DNA of 64,000 nt from VSJD01 sp041653875 (GCA_041653875.1 JBAZEM010000002.1:62001-126000), one strand, 5' to 3'. Counted from the stretch's first letter, positions 1 through 8,445 are shown. Numbers and translations: made by a program. The notes: a model not told the origin generated them from the letters alone.

Positions 1-1797
1 GGGAAAATAGCCTTGCGGCAGCGAGCGGTGGCGCTCCGTGCGCAGTATCCAGCGGAAGGCATCCACGAACCACAGCGCGAAGGAAGAACCGGTATATTGC
101 ATGCGCGGCGTCGGCGCCGCGTAGCCGCAACCCCAGGTCGGCGCGAAGCGCACCGGCCGGTTTTTCAAAAGCCGCCGGCGGATAAACCCAAGCAGGACCA
201 CCACGCCGGCGGCCGCCGCAAAACCGATCGTTACTTCCATCAGCAACATCATGGATCGGCCCGTGGCGCTGAAGACCTGCGCGGCCGGCACGCCGGCCAG
301 ATCGGCGATCGCCGGCTTCAGGGCGGCCACGGCCCACGGCGCGCCGAATCCGATCAGGACGCAGGCGGCGGCCAGTATAATCATCGGCAGACGCATACTC
401 CAACCGCACTCATGGGCCTGGCGCGCCGCATCCGTGCGCGGCTCGCCGAGGAACACAATTCCGAATGCCTTCGCAAAACAGGCGGCGGCCAGTCCCCCAA
501 TCAGGGCCAGGCCGGCCACGATGCCGACCGCCGGCAAGGGGTTCGCCATACCGCCCGGCAGGCAGGCGATCAACGCGCCGTAATACACCAAAAATTCGCC
601 GACAAACCCATTGAGCGGCGGCAACCCGGCGATCGCCGCCGACCCGATAATAAACGTCAAGGCTGTCCACGGCATGATCTTGGCCAAACCACCGAGCCGA
701 TCCATATCGCGCGTGCCTGTGCTATGGGCCACGGCGCCCGCGCCGAGGAACAACAATCCCTTGAACAACGCGTGATTGACCACATGCAAAAGCGCGCCGC
801 CGAATCCCAGTTGAGCCACCAGCGGATGGCCCATGCTCAGGCCAAGGACCCCAAGTCCAAGACCCAGGGCGATAATGCCGATATTTTCGACACTGCAGTA
901 GGCCAGCAAACGCTTTAAATCGTGCTGGGCCAAGGCATAAACCACCCCCAGAATACCGGAAGAGAGCCCGATCCCAACGAGCGTCCAGCCCCACCAGACG
1001 GGCGGATTCCCCAGCAGGATCAGAGTGCGCACCAGGCCGTAAATGCCGGTTTTGATCATGATCCCGGAAAGCACCGCCGACACATGGCTGGGCGCCGCCG
1101 GATGCGCCTCCGGCAGCCAGACGTGCAACGGCATGAAGCCGGCTTTCGTGCCAAACCCAATCACCGCCAGAAGGAAGGCGGCATTGGCGATAGTCTGGGG
1201 CATTGCGCCGATGCAGTCGAAATCGAACGAGTGGGCTTCGCGCGCCAGCAGGGCGAAGAAAATCAAAAGAAAGGCCGCTCCCAAATGGGTCGCCACGAGG
1301 TACAACCATCCGGCTTCGCGCGCTTCTTTTTTATCGTGCTCGAAAACGACCAGGAAAAAAGACGCCAGCGACATGCCTTCCCAGGCCATGAGGAAGAGGA
1401 GTCCATTACGCGCCACCACCACCAAGATCAGGCAAGCCGTCAGCAGGTTGAAGCAGAACCAGGAAAACCCGATGGCGCGCTTGCCCCAGAACGGCCGCAG
1501 GTATGAGCCGCCGTAAAGCGCCGCCAGGGCCGTGATCAGGAAGATCGGAATCAGGAACACGGCGGAAACGGCGTCGAGGCCGATATGCAAGGAACCGCCC
1601 GGCATGCTCCAGGGCATGACGAACGATTCGTTCGCGCCGGTCAGCAGGATGCGGAGGCTGGGAATCAAGCCCGCCAGACCGGCCAGCATCGCGCCGCCGA
1701 CGCCGCAGAGGGTGGCCAAGCGCGGGGCGCGCGCCAGCAGAAAAGCGGCCAAAGCGCTCGCCACCAGGAGGCCGATGGCAATCAGGACCAGGCTCAT
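1..1797 (-). CDS. hyfB: HyfB/MrpD-type proton-conducting membrane subunit (partial)
   Basis: Integral membrane subunit of the complex I-like antiporter family, which moves protons in membrane-bound hydrogenases and related complexes. 599 residues are visible and the C-terminus lies off the left edge. The translation is almost wholly hydrophobic, with many membrane helices. It has the family Glu in EGMS at residue 140, the conserved KAGFMPLHVWLPEAHPAAPS stretch at 218-237 and a second Lys at 249. A stretch RMQYTGSSF near residue 570 is typical of the HyfB/HycC branch and separates it from NuoM/NuoN. The ATG follows the stop of the upstream AtpI-like gene by one base, so the two are probably cotranscribed. 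The catalytic hydrogenase subunits, if present, would lie beyond the edge; an Mrp-type role cannot be excluded. Confidence 0.88.
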   Translation of the reverse strand, partial: MSLVLIAIGLLVASALAAFLLARAPRLATLCGVGGAMLAGLAGLIPSLRILLTGANESFVMPWSMPGGSLHIGLDAVSAVFLIPIFLITALAALYGGSYLRPFWGKRAIGFSWFCFNLLTACLILVVVARNGLLFLMAWEGMSLASFFLVVFEHDKKEAREAGWLYLVATHLGAAFLLIFFALLAREAHSFDFDCIGAMPQTIANAAFLLAVIGFGTKAGFMPLHVWLPEAHPAAPSHVSAVLSGIMIKTGIYGLVRTLILLGNPPVWWGWTLVGIGLSSGILGVVYALAQHDLKRLLAYCSVENIGIIALGLGLGVLGLSMGHPLVAQLGFGGALLHVVNHALFKGLLFLGAGAVAHSTGTRDMDRLGGLAKIMPWTALTFIIGSAAIAGLPPLNGFVGEFLVYYGALIACLPGGMANPLPAVGIVAGLALIGGLAAACFAKAFGIVFLGEPRTDAARQAHECGWSMRLPMIILAAACVLIGFGAPWAVAALKPAIADLAGVPAAQVFSATGRSMMLLMEVTIGFAAAAGVVVLLGFIRRRLLKNRPVRFAPTWGCGYAAPTPRMQYTGSSFALWFVDAFRWILRTERHRSLPQGYFP

Positions 1798-1798
1798 A

Positions 1799-2101
1799 TC
1801 ATGAGCCCCTTTCCTCCGTCGCCCCGCGCCCGCGCTGAAACAGCGCGAATAGAATTGTCAAGAGCCCCAACACACCGAGGGTCACGACCGCCACCGCCAG
1901 ATTGCCTTTTTTAAGAATGGCATAGATGGCCGCGGCGATCAGAGTGTAACGGAGCGCGTAACTGGCGATGACAACCAGCAGAGCCTTGGCGCGCCGGCCG
2001 CATTTGAGGGCCAACCGCACCCCGGAGCGCAATATCAGCGCATTGATAATGCCCAGCGCGCCGCCGATTAAAAGACCCGCCACTATGTCCGTAATAGCCA
2101 T
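1799..2101 (-). CDS. AtpI-like small membrane protein (ATP synthase subunit I family)
   Basis: A 100-residue protein with three or four predicted membrane helices and a charged tail. Size and layout match ATP synthase subunit I/AtpI-like proteins, which help assemble the c-ring. A short Arg/Lys-rich loop (residues 29-39) separates the first two hydrophobic segments. It lies 120 bp downstream of an AtpZ-like gene and directly before the HyfB-like gene. AtpZ-AtpI is the usual start of an F-type ATP synthase operon, but here the next gene is not atpB. Assignment rests on size, topology and neighbour, so it could also be an accessory subunit of the downstream complex. Confidence 0.5.
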   Translation of the reverse strand: MAITDIVAGLLIGGALGIINALILRSGVRLALKCGRRAKALLVVIASYALRYTLIAAAIYAILKKGNLAVAVVTLGVLGLLTILFALFQRGRGATEERGS

Positions 2102-2221
2102 CCCATGCGTTTCCTTCGATAGTCGCTCATCGGTTCGAATCCCGATCCGACGCGATTAATTGGGGGGAAATTAGCGGCTTGGGGCGCGCCGGTCAAGGTC
2201 AATCCCGAACAGCGTTTATTG

Positions 2222-2521
2222 TCAACGGGGTGGATTACGGAGCCGGGCGGCGGTGAAAAAAATATTCAGGAACCCGGCGCTAATGCCCAGGAGGAGCAGC
2301 AGAACGGTCAGCCATGGAGCGCTTCCCAGCCAGCGATCCAGCGCATAACCGCCCGCCAGTCCCAAGAAGGTGCAGCCCACCAGCGTGAAACCCAGGGATC
2401 CCACGCTCGCCAAACCCTGCCAGACGGCTGGCCCCGCCGTCTTTTTCGGCGGCGCTACAGGCGGAAATGTTCCGCCGGCGGCTGACTCAAGCGGCGGGCG
2501 CGGAGGGCGGTTTCTTTTCAT
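2222..2521 (-). CDS. AtpZ/AtpI-family membrane protein
   Basis: A 99-residue protein with a Pro-rich cytoplasmic N-terminus (residues 1-32) and two membrane helices (about 38-60 and 68-90) joined by a short loop reading GGYALDRWLG. This hairpin is typical of the putative F0F1-ATPase AtpZ/AtpI family, which is found upstream of atpB and was proposed to have a Mg/Ca transport or assembly role. The start codon lies inside the 3' end of tatA (35-bp overlap, different frame), so translation is probably coupled. Confidence 0.6.
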   Translation of the reverse strand: MKRNRPPRPPLESAAGGTFPPVAPPKKTAGPAVWQGLASVGSLGFTLVGCTFLGLAGGYALDRWLGSAPWLTVLLLLLGISAGFLNIFFTAARLRNPPR

Positions 2522-2666
2522 CGGAGGCGTCGCCTTCCTCGCGGCCCTTTTTAAATTCGTTCAGGCTTTTGCCCAGCGAGCGCGCCAGATCCGGCAAGCG
2601 TTTGGCGCCGAACAACAGCAGGACCACCAGCAAAATCAATAATATTTCCGGCCAGCCGATGCTCAT
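2487..2666 (-). CDS. tatA: Sec-independent protein translocase TatA
   Basis: A 59-residue TatA/E protein, the pore-forming subunit of twin-arginine export. The N-terminus is a short membrane helix beginning MSIGWPEILLIL, followed by the hallmark FGAKRLPDLARSLGKS hinge and amphipathic helix (residues 19-34) and a charged tail. Its ATG overlaps the stop of the upstream gene (ATGA), and it overlaps the atpZ-like gene downstream. No tatC is visible in the window. Confidence 0.9.
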   Translation of the reverse strand: MSIGWPEILLILLVVLLLFGAKRLPDLARSLGKSLNEFKKGREEGDASDEKKPPSAPAA

Positions 2667-2977
2667 GATGCCGCTCCTTTCCGAATGCGTTCTTTTTCTT
2701 CTTCCGCGCGCGCCTTGATTTTCCCGATTTCCGCGCGTTGTTCGTCCTCGATCGGCCCGATTTTTTCCGGGTCGTCGCCCGCCTTGGCCAGCCGGTCGCT
2801 TCCCAGTATTTCACGCTCGGCCAGTTTGGCCTTGGTTTTGCGATCGACCTCGGCCAAAGCGGCTTTTTGCGCATCGGTCAACTTGGCCGGCGCCCCATCG
2901 CGCCGGGCCAGGCGTTCCATGGCCAGGTCTAACGCGCTTTTCAACGATTTATCGGTGGATTTCATGTCGGTGTTCAT
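2663..2977 (-). CDS. small charged hypothetical protein upstream of tatA
   Basis: A soluble, highly charged protein of about 104 residues, rich in Lys, Glu, Asp and Ala and predicted largely helical; the last third (around residues 75-98) looks like a coiled coil. I do not recognise a family. I chose the ATG at 2977 because GAGG lies about nine bases upstream; an ATG at 2965 is also possible. The stop overlaps tatA by four bases, so the two genes are translationally coupled. It may be the first gene of this small operon. Confidence 0.6.
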   Translation of the reverse strand: MNTDMKSTDKSLKSALDLAMERLARRDGAPAKLTDAQKAALAEVDRKTKAKLAEREILGSDRLAKAGDDPEKIGPIEDEQRAEIGKIKARAEEEKERIRKGAAS

Positions 2978-3022
2978 CCTGTACGGCCTCAATTATGAGG
3001 GTAAGTTGTGAATTTCAATGCT

Positions 3023-3087
3023 GTCATTCCCGCGAAAGCGGGAATCCAGCATCGATTTTCTGGATTCCCGATCAGGTCGGGAATGAC
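3023..3087. repeat. short intergenic palindromic repeat
   Basis: A near-perfect inverted repeat: GTCATTCCCGCGAAAGCGGG at the left and its mirrored GATTCCCGATCAGGTCGGGA at the right. The two arms are themselves hairpins and together would form a cruciform. Sequences of this type are widespread repetitive elements in bacterial genomes. It lies between the divergent tatA-side operon and tadA. Confidence 0.7.
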
Positions 3088-3133
3088 AATCAGCCCTCAA
3101 AACCGAGGTTCCTTCATCCTCCAAAAATAAAGA

Positions 3134-3163
3134 TTGCCTTTAGCCTTCCCGCCCCCGTAAATT
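3134..3163 (+). promoter_or_regulatory. candidate sigma70 promoter of tadA
   Basis: TTGCCT, an 18-bp spacer and TAAATT. The -10 box ends six bases before the tadA ATG and no Shine-Dalgarno sequence is present, so the transcript would be essentially leaderless. Confidence 0.4.
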
Positions 3164-3169
3164 AAGGCC

Positions 3170-3652
3170 ATGCCCGATTTCCGTCAAGACGAGTTTTTCA
3201 TGCGGCAAGCCCTTCAGCAGGCGGCCTTGGCGGCCGAAGCCGGCGAGGTGCCGATCGGCGCCGTCATAGTCCGCGCGCAGACCGTCATCGGCCGCGCGCA
3301 CAACCAGGTGGAACTGCTGAAAGATCCGACCGCCCACGCCGAAATGATCGCCATTACCCAGGCCGCCGGCGCAATCGGCGACTGGCGCCTGACGGACACC
3401 GCCCTCTACGTCACGAAAGAGCCCTGTCCCATGTGCGCGGGCGCCATTGCCCTGGCCCGGATTCCAAAGGTGGTGTTCGGGGCCTACGAGCCGAACTCAA
3501 GCTTCGCCAGAGACTCCGTCGAAGCGGGGAATTCAGGCGCGATCAAGACGGTCGAAGTCCAAGGCGGAGTGCTTGAAGAAGAATGCCGGATGGTGTTGCA
3601 GGGATTTTTTAAAACCGCACGGGCTCAGGCAAGAGATTCATCGCGGCCATAA
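3170..3652 (+). CDS. tadA: tRNA-specific adenosine deaminase TadA
   Basis: Converts adenosine at wobble position 34 to inosine in tRNA, classically tRNA-Arg(ACG). The 160-residue protein has the zinc-dependent deaminase signature: H56-A-E58 and PCPMC with C86 and C89. The length is normal for the family. It is monocistronic, with no obvious ribosome binding site but a promoter-like sequence six bases upstream. This window also encodes a tRNA-Leu with A34 (48495-48580), a plausible second substrate. The nearest alternative is guanine deaminase, but PCPMCAGAI fits TadA better. Confidence 0.93.
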   Translation: MPDFRQDEFFMRQALQQAALAAEAGEVPIGAVIVRAQTVIGRAHNQVELLKDPTAHAEMIAITQAAGAIGDWRLTDTALYVTKEPCPMCAGAIALARIPKVVFGAYEPNSSFARDSVEAGNSGAIKTVEVQGGVLEEECRMVLQGFFKTARAQARDSSRP

Positions 3653-3676
3653 ATTGCCCCGCCAACATCGCGGCGA

Positions 3677-4921
3677 TCACGCTTCGTTCGCGACCTCTTT
3701 GGCGATTCGCTCCCAGATAACCAGGCGCTGAGGCTGGTATTTGACGGTGCTGACATCCTTGAGAATGAGTTCACATGGCGTCTTGTATTTCCGGCAGGTC
3801 GCGACGATGTGCCGCAGTTCCTTGCGCACCAGGGATTCATCGAAGCGGTCCGTCGCCACAAAGGCGGGATTGGGCTTGGCCGAAAACACAAAGTCGCCGG
3901 CCATCTGCGAGGCCCCGCGCTCGGCATCCGCCCAGGGACTCATCGAAATCTTGCGCACGTTTTTGATCTTGCGCACGATGTCGATCTTCCGGTCCATCGG
4001 GTCGCAACAACCGTAGTACGCGAGCCCGAAGCGTTCCAACAACGGCTTCACGGGCTCGATCTCGAACTCATCGTGCATGGCGGGCGAGACGGTCGAGAAG
4101 ACCTGGGCCAATCCGAAAATCCATACGTCCCGGGCCTTGGCGTTCTTGCCGTCATATTGTTTCGAGGGCAGCTCATCGGTATAGGCCCCGGTGCAGTGCA
4201 CCAGCGGGGCGCCCACGTCGAACAGCCCCAGCGCTTCGTATTGATCCGCCAGGCTGTTCCAAATCTTCACGAACTTGGCAATCACCTTGTGCGAAAATTC
4301 GGGGCGGTCGATGAGGTCGTAGAGCACCTTCTCCGCGCCGCGCAACACGGTGATCTGATCCCACAGGCCCCCATACATGCTATAGCCCCATGCCGGGCCG
4401 ACAAGGCGCGCAGTCAGAATGCCGTCGAAAATGCCGGCGGCGATCTCGATGCGCTTCCGATCGCCGGCCTCGTCAACCGTCATAACCGGCATGGGGATAC
4501 TGTCCAGCGCCTTCTCGTCAGGAATCTGGTCCGTGTAGGCGTGGGCCACCACGCTGTTGGCGGAATCCGTGGCAAGGGTTTGCTCCACGGGAGCGAGCGC
4601 CGGCTGGGTGCGGACGAGCCTGGGAATTTCCACCCGGTTATGCATGACCATGTCGCCGCGAAAATGGTTGAACTTGTAGAGCCGCTGGCGCAGGTCGCAC
4701 TCGATGGACCGCATAAAATCGTTCGCGCAATGGAGGGTCAGTTCACCGGTGTTATTGAGTTCGTTCCAGGGAAGCTGATCGAGCATGATCAGCGGACGGA
4801 CCGGCTTGAGCGCGTTTAAGCGCTTCCACATGGCGATCGTTGCGGCATTGACATCCAGCGCGGCCGCTTCGGCGACCTTCTTGCCGAGTTCGCGCAACAC
4901 CTTAACATCGGCTTGGTTCAC
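3677..4921 (-). CDS. uroporphyrinogen decarboxylase-family protein (non-heme type)
   Basis: A 414-residue member of the URO-D superfamily. It lacks the length and N-terminal arginine motif of true HemE and instead resembles the uncharacterised or methyltransferase-like branch. H242 in PLVHCTG and the YYGCCDPMD stretch at 302-310 could ligand a metal, as in MtaA/CmuA-type enzymes. The start is a GTG with GGAG about nine bases upstream. It lies 128 bp downstream of the ADH synthase/dehydroquinate synthase pair on the same strand. Substrate unknown; methyl transfer to a corrinoid or thiol is an inference from the superfamily only. Confidence 0.75.
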   Translation of the reverse strand: MNQADVKVLRELGKKVAEAAALDVNAATIAMWKRLNALKPVRPLIMLDQLPWNELNNTGELTLHCANDFMRSIECDLRQRLYKFNHFRGDMVMHNRVEIPRLVRTQPALAPVEQTLATDSANSVVAHAYTDQIPDEKALDSIPMPVMTVDEAGDRKRIEIAAGIFDGILTARLVGPAWGYSMYGGLWDQITVLRGAEKVLYDLIDRPEFSHKVIAKFVKIWNSLADQYEALGLFDVGAPLVHCTGAYTDELPSKQYDGKNAKARDVWIFGLAQVFSTVSPAMHDEFEIEPVKPLLERFGLAYYGCCDPMDRKIDIVRKIKNVRKISMSPWADAERGASQMAGDFVFSAKPNPAFVATDRFDESLVRKELRHIVATCRKYKTPCELILKDVSTVKYQPQRLVIWERIAKEVANEA

Positions 4922-5049
4922 AATTTGATCTCCTTGTTATAAACTTGAAATGCGGATGGACACGGATATATGAGGGAATGCAACACGCGGCGCGGCTACA
5001 AGATTAAAATTCCTTGGCATTAAATATTTTGGACCCAATTCCATCCCGC

Positions 5050-6042
5050 TCACTTTTCCACGAGCGTCTCGCTGATTTTCATGCCGAAATGTCTCCCACC
5101 GGCCTCGAGATGCGCAAGCACTTGATCGCCGACCTTGAGCTTGGCCACCGAAACGGGCTGGCCGTCGGGACGCACGAGATTGATGGTCTCGGCATTCTGG
5201 AGATAAACCGATATCGGGCGACCATCCGCTTCGGCGGTGATCAGGAGCATGGGACGGGTTTCTATTTTGCACCGGCCGGTTTGGGCCGTTTTCGTGCCGC
5301 CCTTGGAATCGACGATCAAGACCGGCGCGCCCGTCCGCAGGTCTGACAAATAAGCCGTCTTGTTATCCGGCAGCAAAATATAGGCATGCAACGCGCTGGC
5401 GTTGACCCGAAAAGGGCGCGCCGCCACATACTGGTTTTCGAGGCTTTCCGAATGCACCAGGAAGAAGGCGCTGCTGGCGTTGCCGATCAACATGCCCTCG
5501 CCGATGGTCATGGCCGAGCAGGTGTCGATGCAAACCCTGTCGCCCATTCCGCTGGGCTCGATCTTTTTCACAACCGCCGCTTGAAGCTCGACTTTGGGCG
5601 AGAGACCGTGGACCAACCGGACAATTTTCCGGACCTCATCGGGATCGCGGCTGACCGCCACCACGCCGTCAACGCCTTTTTCCAGGATGCCGATCATGGT
5701 GCGCGCTTCTTCCGAATTCTTCACTTCCGTCATCACCCGGTCGCGCTGGGCCAGGATATTTTCCAGCGGGATGATGGCCCAGTCGGAAAGGCGCAGGAGA
5801 ACAATGGCCTTCCGGTCGGCCTTGGCCGCCAGATTCTCGTCGGCCTTCGAGCGGATCTCGATGACGACCACGTCCCGGCCGACAACGATGTCGCCATCCT
5901 CGGCCACGGTCGTGATACGGCCCAGCTCTTTGGCCTTGGCCGAAGAGCCCTTGTCCACGACCACCGCGTCCGCCCCGCTTTCGATGGCGGCAATCGCGAG
6001 GCGCTTATCCCAGGGCTGAATCTGCACCCACACCTGTTTCAT
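5050..6042 (-). CDS. 3-dehydroquinate synthase II (archaeal AroB' type)
   Basis: Performs the NAD-dependent oxidative deamination and cyclisation of 2-amino-3,7-dideoxy-heptulosonate to 3-dehydroquinate, the second step of the DKFP route to aromatic amino acids. The 330-residue protein begins MKQVWVQIQPWDKRLA and contains the family blocks ENIIAQ-like PLENILAQ, RVCIDTCSAMTIGEGMLIG and SSAFFLVHSESLENQYVA, and RPFRVNASALHAYILLPDNK. Its ATG overlaps the stop of the upstream ADH synthase gene (ATGA), and that gene supplies its substrate. Confidence 0.9.
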   Translation of the reverse strand: MKQVWVQIQPWDKRLAIAAIESGADAVVVDKGSSAKAKELGRITTVAEDGDIVVGRDVVVIEIRSKADENLAAKADRKAIVLLRLSDWAIIPLENILAQRDRVMTEVKNSEEARTMIGILEKGVDGVVAVSRDPDEVRKIVRLVHGLSPKVELQAAVVKKIEPSGMGDRVCIDTCSAMTIGEGMLIGNASSAFFLVHSESLENQYVAARPFRVNASALHAYILLPDNKTAYLSDLRTGAPVLIVDSKGGTKTAQTGRCKIETRPMLLITAEADGRPISVYLQNAETINLVRPDGQPVSVAKLKVGDQVLAHLEAGGRHFGMKISETLVEK

Positions 6043-6842
6043 TGTTTCCCCTTCAAGGCGCGCACCGCCGCGCGCGCGGCGACGCCATCGTTGACCACCA
6101 TGGAAATCGCGGCGATCATCCGGGTGGGATTGGCGTGCTGAAAGACGTTGCGGCCGATGGAGACGCCGGCGGCGCCGGCCTTGACGGCGCCTTCCACCAT
6201 GGCGAGGATGTCCTCGTCCGACTCCAGCTTCTCGCCCCCGGCAATCACGACGGGCACCGGACAGCCGCTCGTGACCTGCTCGAAGGATTGCGGACTGCCG
6301 GTGTAATTGACCTTCACGATATCGGCGCCCAGCTCCGCGCCAACCCGCGCCGCATGCTTGACGTGCGTCACGTCATACTCGCTTTTGATCTTTGCGCCGC
6401 GCGTGTACATCATGGCCACCAGGGGCATGCCCCACTGCATGCACTTGTTGCTGATCTGGCCGAAATGATCGAGCATAACGTCGTCCGTCGGCGCCCCGAG
6501 GTTCACCTGGATGGAGACGCCGTCGGCCCCTATTTGCAGGGCCTCTTCCACAGTGCAGACCAGCACCTTGCCGGTGGGGTCCGGCGACATCGAAGTGCTG
6601 GCCGACAAATGAATGATCAGCCCGATATCCTTGCCCGCCTGCCGGTGACCGACCTTGACGATGCCCTTGTGCACGATAATGGCATTGGCCCCGCCGTTAA
6701 CGACATTGTCCACGGCCTTCTTCATATCGATCAAGCCGCGGATGGGCCCCACGGTGACACCGTGATCCATGGGCACGATGACGGTTTTGCCCGTCTTGCG
6801 GTTGATAATGCGTTCCAGACGAATATTTTTGCCGATCATCAT
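6039..6842 (-). CDS. 2-amino-3,7-dideoxy-D-threo-hept-6-ulosonate synthase (ADH synthase)
   Basis: A class I aldolase-like enzyme of the DhnA/MJ0400 family that builds the C7 precursor of dehydroquinate. The 267-residue form starting at ATG 6842 is preferred because GGAGGT lies seven bases upstream; longer upstream reading has no ribosome site. Residues equivalent to the MJ0400 catalytic set are in place: D26 in VPMDHG, Y146 in MMYTRG and the Schiff-base lysine K177 in DIVKVNY. The C-terminal phosphate-binding block AGGEK...GVSIGRNVFQH is intact. It is coupled to the dehydroquinate synthase II gene. A plain fructose-bisphosphate aldolase of the same family is less likely given that partner. 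Confidence 0.9.
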   Translation of the reverse strand: MMIGKNIRLERIINRKTGKTVIVPMDHGVTVGPIRGLIDMKKAVDNVVNGGANAIIVHKGIVKVGHRQAGKDIGLIIHLSASTSMSPDPTGKVLVCTVEEALQIGADGVSIQVNLGAPTDDVMLDHFGQISNKCMQWGMPLVAMMYTRGAKIKSEYDVTHVKHAARVGAELGADIVKVNYTGSPQSFEQVTSGCPVPVVIAGGEKLESDEDILAMVEGAVKAGAAGVSIGRNVFQHANPTRMIAAISMVVNDGVAARAAVRALKGKQ

Positions 6843-6913
6843 GATCACACCTCCAATTAAGTTGGTTGCGGCAAACCATAACAAAGATGAGCGCGCGATG
6901 CCATAAAAACATT

Positions 6914-6941
6914 TTGACATTTTATGCGATGGCTGTATTTT
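6914..6941 (+). promoter_or_regulatory. candidate promoter upstream of the xylulokinase remnant
   Basis: TTGACA, a 16-bp spacer and TATTTT on the plus strand, about 33 bases upstream of ATG 6975. AAAGGAAC lies eight bases before that ATG. These signals suggest that the broken gene is still expressed or was truncated recently. Confidence 0.45.
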
Positions 6942-6974
6942 GAACTCAATTCTATTTCGAAAGGAACAAGCGCC

Positions 6975-7440
6975 ATGCCGCAACGCCCGCTGGCCCGCGA
7001 AGCGGTGCGCAATGAATTTTCCGCCAGAGGCGGAGCCGGACATTCATGGAAAGCATTCGAGGCCGCCCTGGCCCGAACGCCGGCCGGCAATGACGGAAAG
7101 ATCGGGTTTTATTTCAAGGAACCGGAGATCACGCCGACGGTGCTCAAGCCGGGAATTTACCGGTTCGGTCCGGACGAGCGTCCCGCCCGGTTTACGCCGG
7201 ATCAGAACGTGCGCGCCGTGATGGAAGGCCAATGTCTTTCCATGCGCCTGCACGCCAACAATATTGGACTCGTGCCGCAAAAAAATCCCGGCCGCCGGCG
7301 GCGCTCCGGTGAACGAGAGCTTGTTGCAGGTCATGGCGGACGTGTTTGGGGCGGAGGCGCATGTCTCCAGCCGGCCGAACTCGGCCTCGCCAGGCGCCAC
7401 CCACCGGGCCTTGCACGGCTGGCGCGCTATGCACAATTGG
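6975..7440 (+). pseudogene. xylulokinase (eukaryotic XYLB-like) C-terminal remnant, frameshifted
   Basis: Only the last third or so of an FGGY carbohydrate kinase remains. The first frame reads GKIGFYFKEPEITPTVLKPG and NVRAVMEGQCLSMRLHANN, closely resembling the C-terminal domain of human-type xylulokinase. A run of seven A at 7279-7285 then shifts the frame; the next frame continues the family with AAGGAPVNESLLQVMADVFG and SASPGATHRALHGW. Six A would restore the frame. The N-terminal two thirds, with the substrate site, are absent, yet a promoter-like sequence, Shine-Dalgarno and ATG precede the fragment. The remainder overlaps no other gene and stops just before the SH3 protein. Confidence 0.7.
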
Positions 7441-7455
7441 AAAAACGAGTGCTTG

Positions 7456-8445
7456 TTATTTCACCACAATCCGTTCGGGGACAATCACGGGATACTTCTG
7501 GCGCTTGACCCAATATTCGCGGCCGCTGACGATCAGATGGCGGTTCAACAACATCTCCAGTTGGGCCTGGTTGCCTTTGACAAAGCAGATAGTTCCAGAA
7601 TCTTTATGGTCCCCATCGCAAGTTACCAGCCTAAAATCGCTGGGCGCCCGGAAAAAGAAGTGCTTCGCTTGCAGGATGCCTTCCACCTCGCACCATCGCC
7701 CCTGCCCCGTGGTTGCAAGTAAATCGAGTCCCGAAGGCGGCGAAAACATTTCGGCCTGATTCGGCGCCGGCGCTACGGTCTCGGCAGGCGCGCCTGTAAC
7801 GCTATGCGCAGCATCGCGGACAGGTTTGGGCAAAGAATCCGCCGGCTTGGCGGCCGGTTCCGGCTTTGAAGGCGGCGCCGTCACGGCAATCGCCGCCGGA
7901 GGCGGCGCGGGTTTACCTGCCGCAGGCAACCCGGGTTTTACCGGCTCAGCCTTGGCTTGATCCAGTTTGGCCGGCTCGACGTACGACGGCGGGACCTCGC
8001 TTACCAACGAACGGGAAATCCACAGGGAACAGGCCGGCGGCGGGGCAATTTTTATCCACTCGGCATGGGTTCCGCGCACCTCGACTTTTTCGCCCTGGGG
8101 CAACTGGCCCACGATATTGAAATTGATGCCGGCGCCGGCGCGCACGTTCACTTTCTGGCTGCAATTGATGGCGCCATCCTTGACATAATCCCCCAGCACC
8201 CAGAAGTCCACATTGGTGGGCGGAACAACCTCAACCCAATCCTTAGTCATCGTCTTGGCCGTCAGGATGTCGTTTTCCGAAACTTGGCCGACCACCTCCG
8301 CGCTGACAAGCGCCTTGGCCCGCAGATTGCAGTTGTTTTTCAGCACCTTGACCCGGGTTAAAGCCGCAGTCTGAGCCTCACCGCTCAGACACAAGCCGAC
8401 TACGGTTAACATAATCATAAACCATCGTTTCATCCATCGTTTCAT
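7456..8445 (-). CDS. secreted SH3-domain protein
   Basis: A 329-residue exported protein. A signal peptide (about residues 1-26, with KRWMKRW then a hydrophobic stretch ending SGEA) is followed by two bacterial SH3-like domains (about 31-90 and 95-150, each with N-L/V-R-A near its start), a Pro/Ala/Lys-rich linker (155-245) and an unrecognised C-terminal domain (245-329). ATG 8445 is chosen because AGGAGGG lies five to six bases upstream. Bacterial SH3 domains often bind peptidoglycan or periplasmic partners, but no catalytic domain is visible. It points tail-to-tail at the xylulokinase remnant. Confidence 0.75.
   Translation of the reverse strand: MKRWMKRWFMIMLTVVGLCLSGEAQTAALTRVKVLKNNCNLRAKALVSAEVVGQVSENDILTAKTMTKDWVEVVPPTNVDFWVLGDYVKDGAINCSQKVNVRAGAGINFNIVGQLPQGEKVEVRGTHAEWIKIAPPPACSLWISRSLVSEVPPSYVEPAKLDQAKAEPVKPGLPAAGKPAPPPAAIAVTAPPSKPEPAAKPADSLPKPVRDAAHSVTGAPAETVAPAPNQAEMFSPPSGLDLLATTGQGRWCEVEGILQAKHFFFRAPSDFRLVTCDGDHKDSGTICFVKGNQAQLEMLLNRHLIVSGREYWVKRQKYPVIVPERIVVK

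Noticed and set aside
13..918. Plus-strand frame at the left edge
   Set aside because: Shadow of the HyfB-like gene, which has conserved motifs on the minus strand.
3809..4819. A 336-codon plus-strand frame opposite the URO-D-like gene
   Set aside because: Antisense shadow; the minus strand encodes a recognisable protein and the plus translation is His/Gln/Arg-rich without pattern.
6843..7043. Longer N-terminus of ADH synthase
   Set aside because: No ribosome site or similarity; ATG 6842 has GGAGGT at the right distance and gives the family length.
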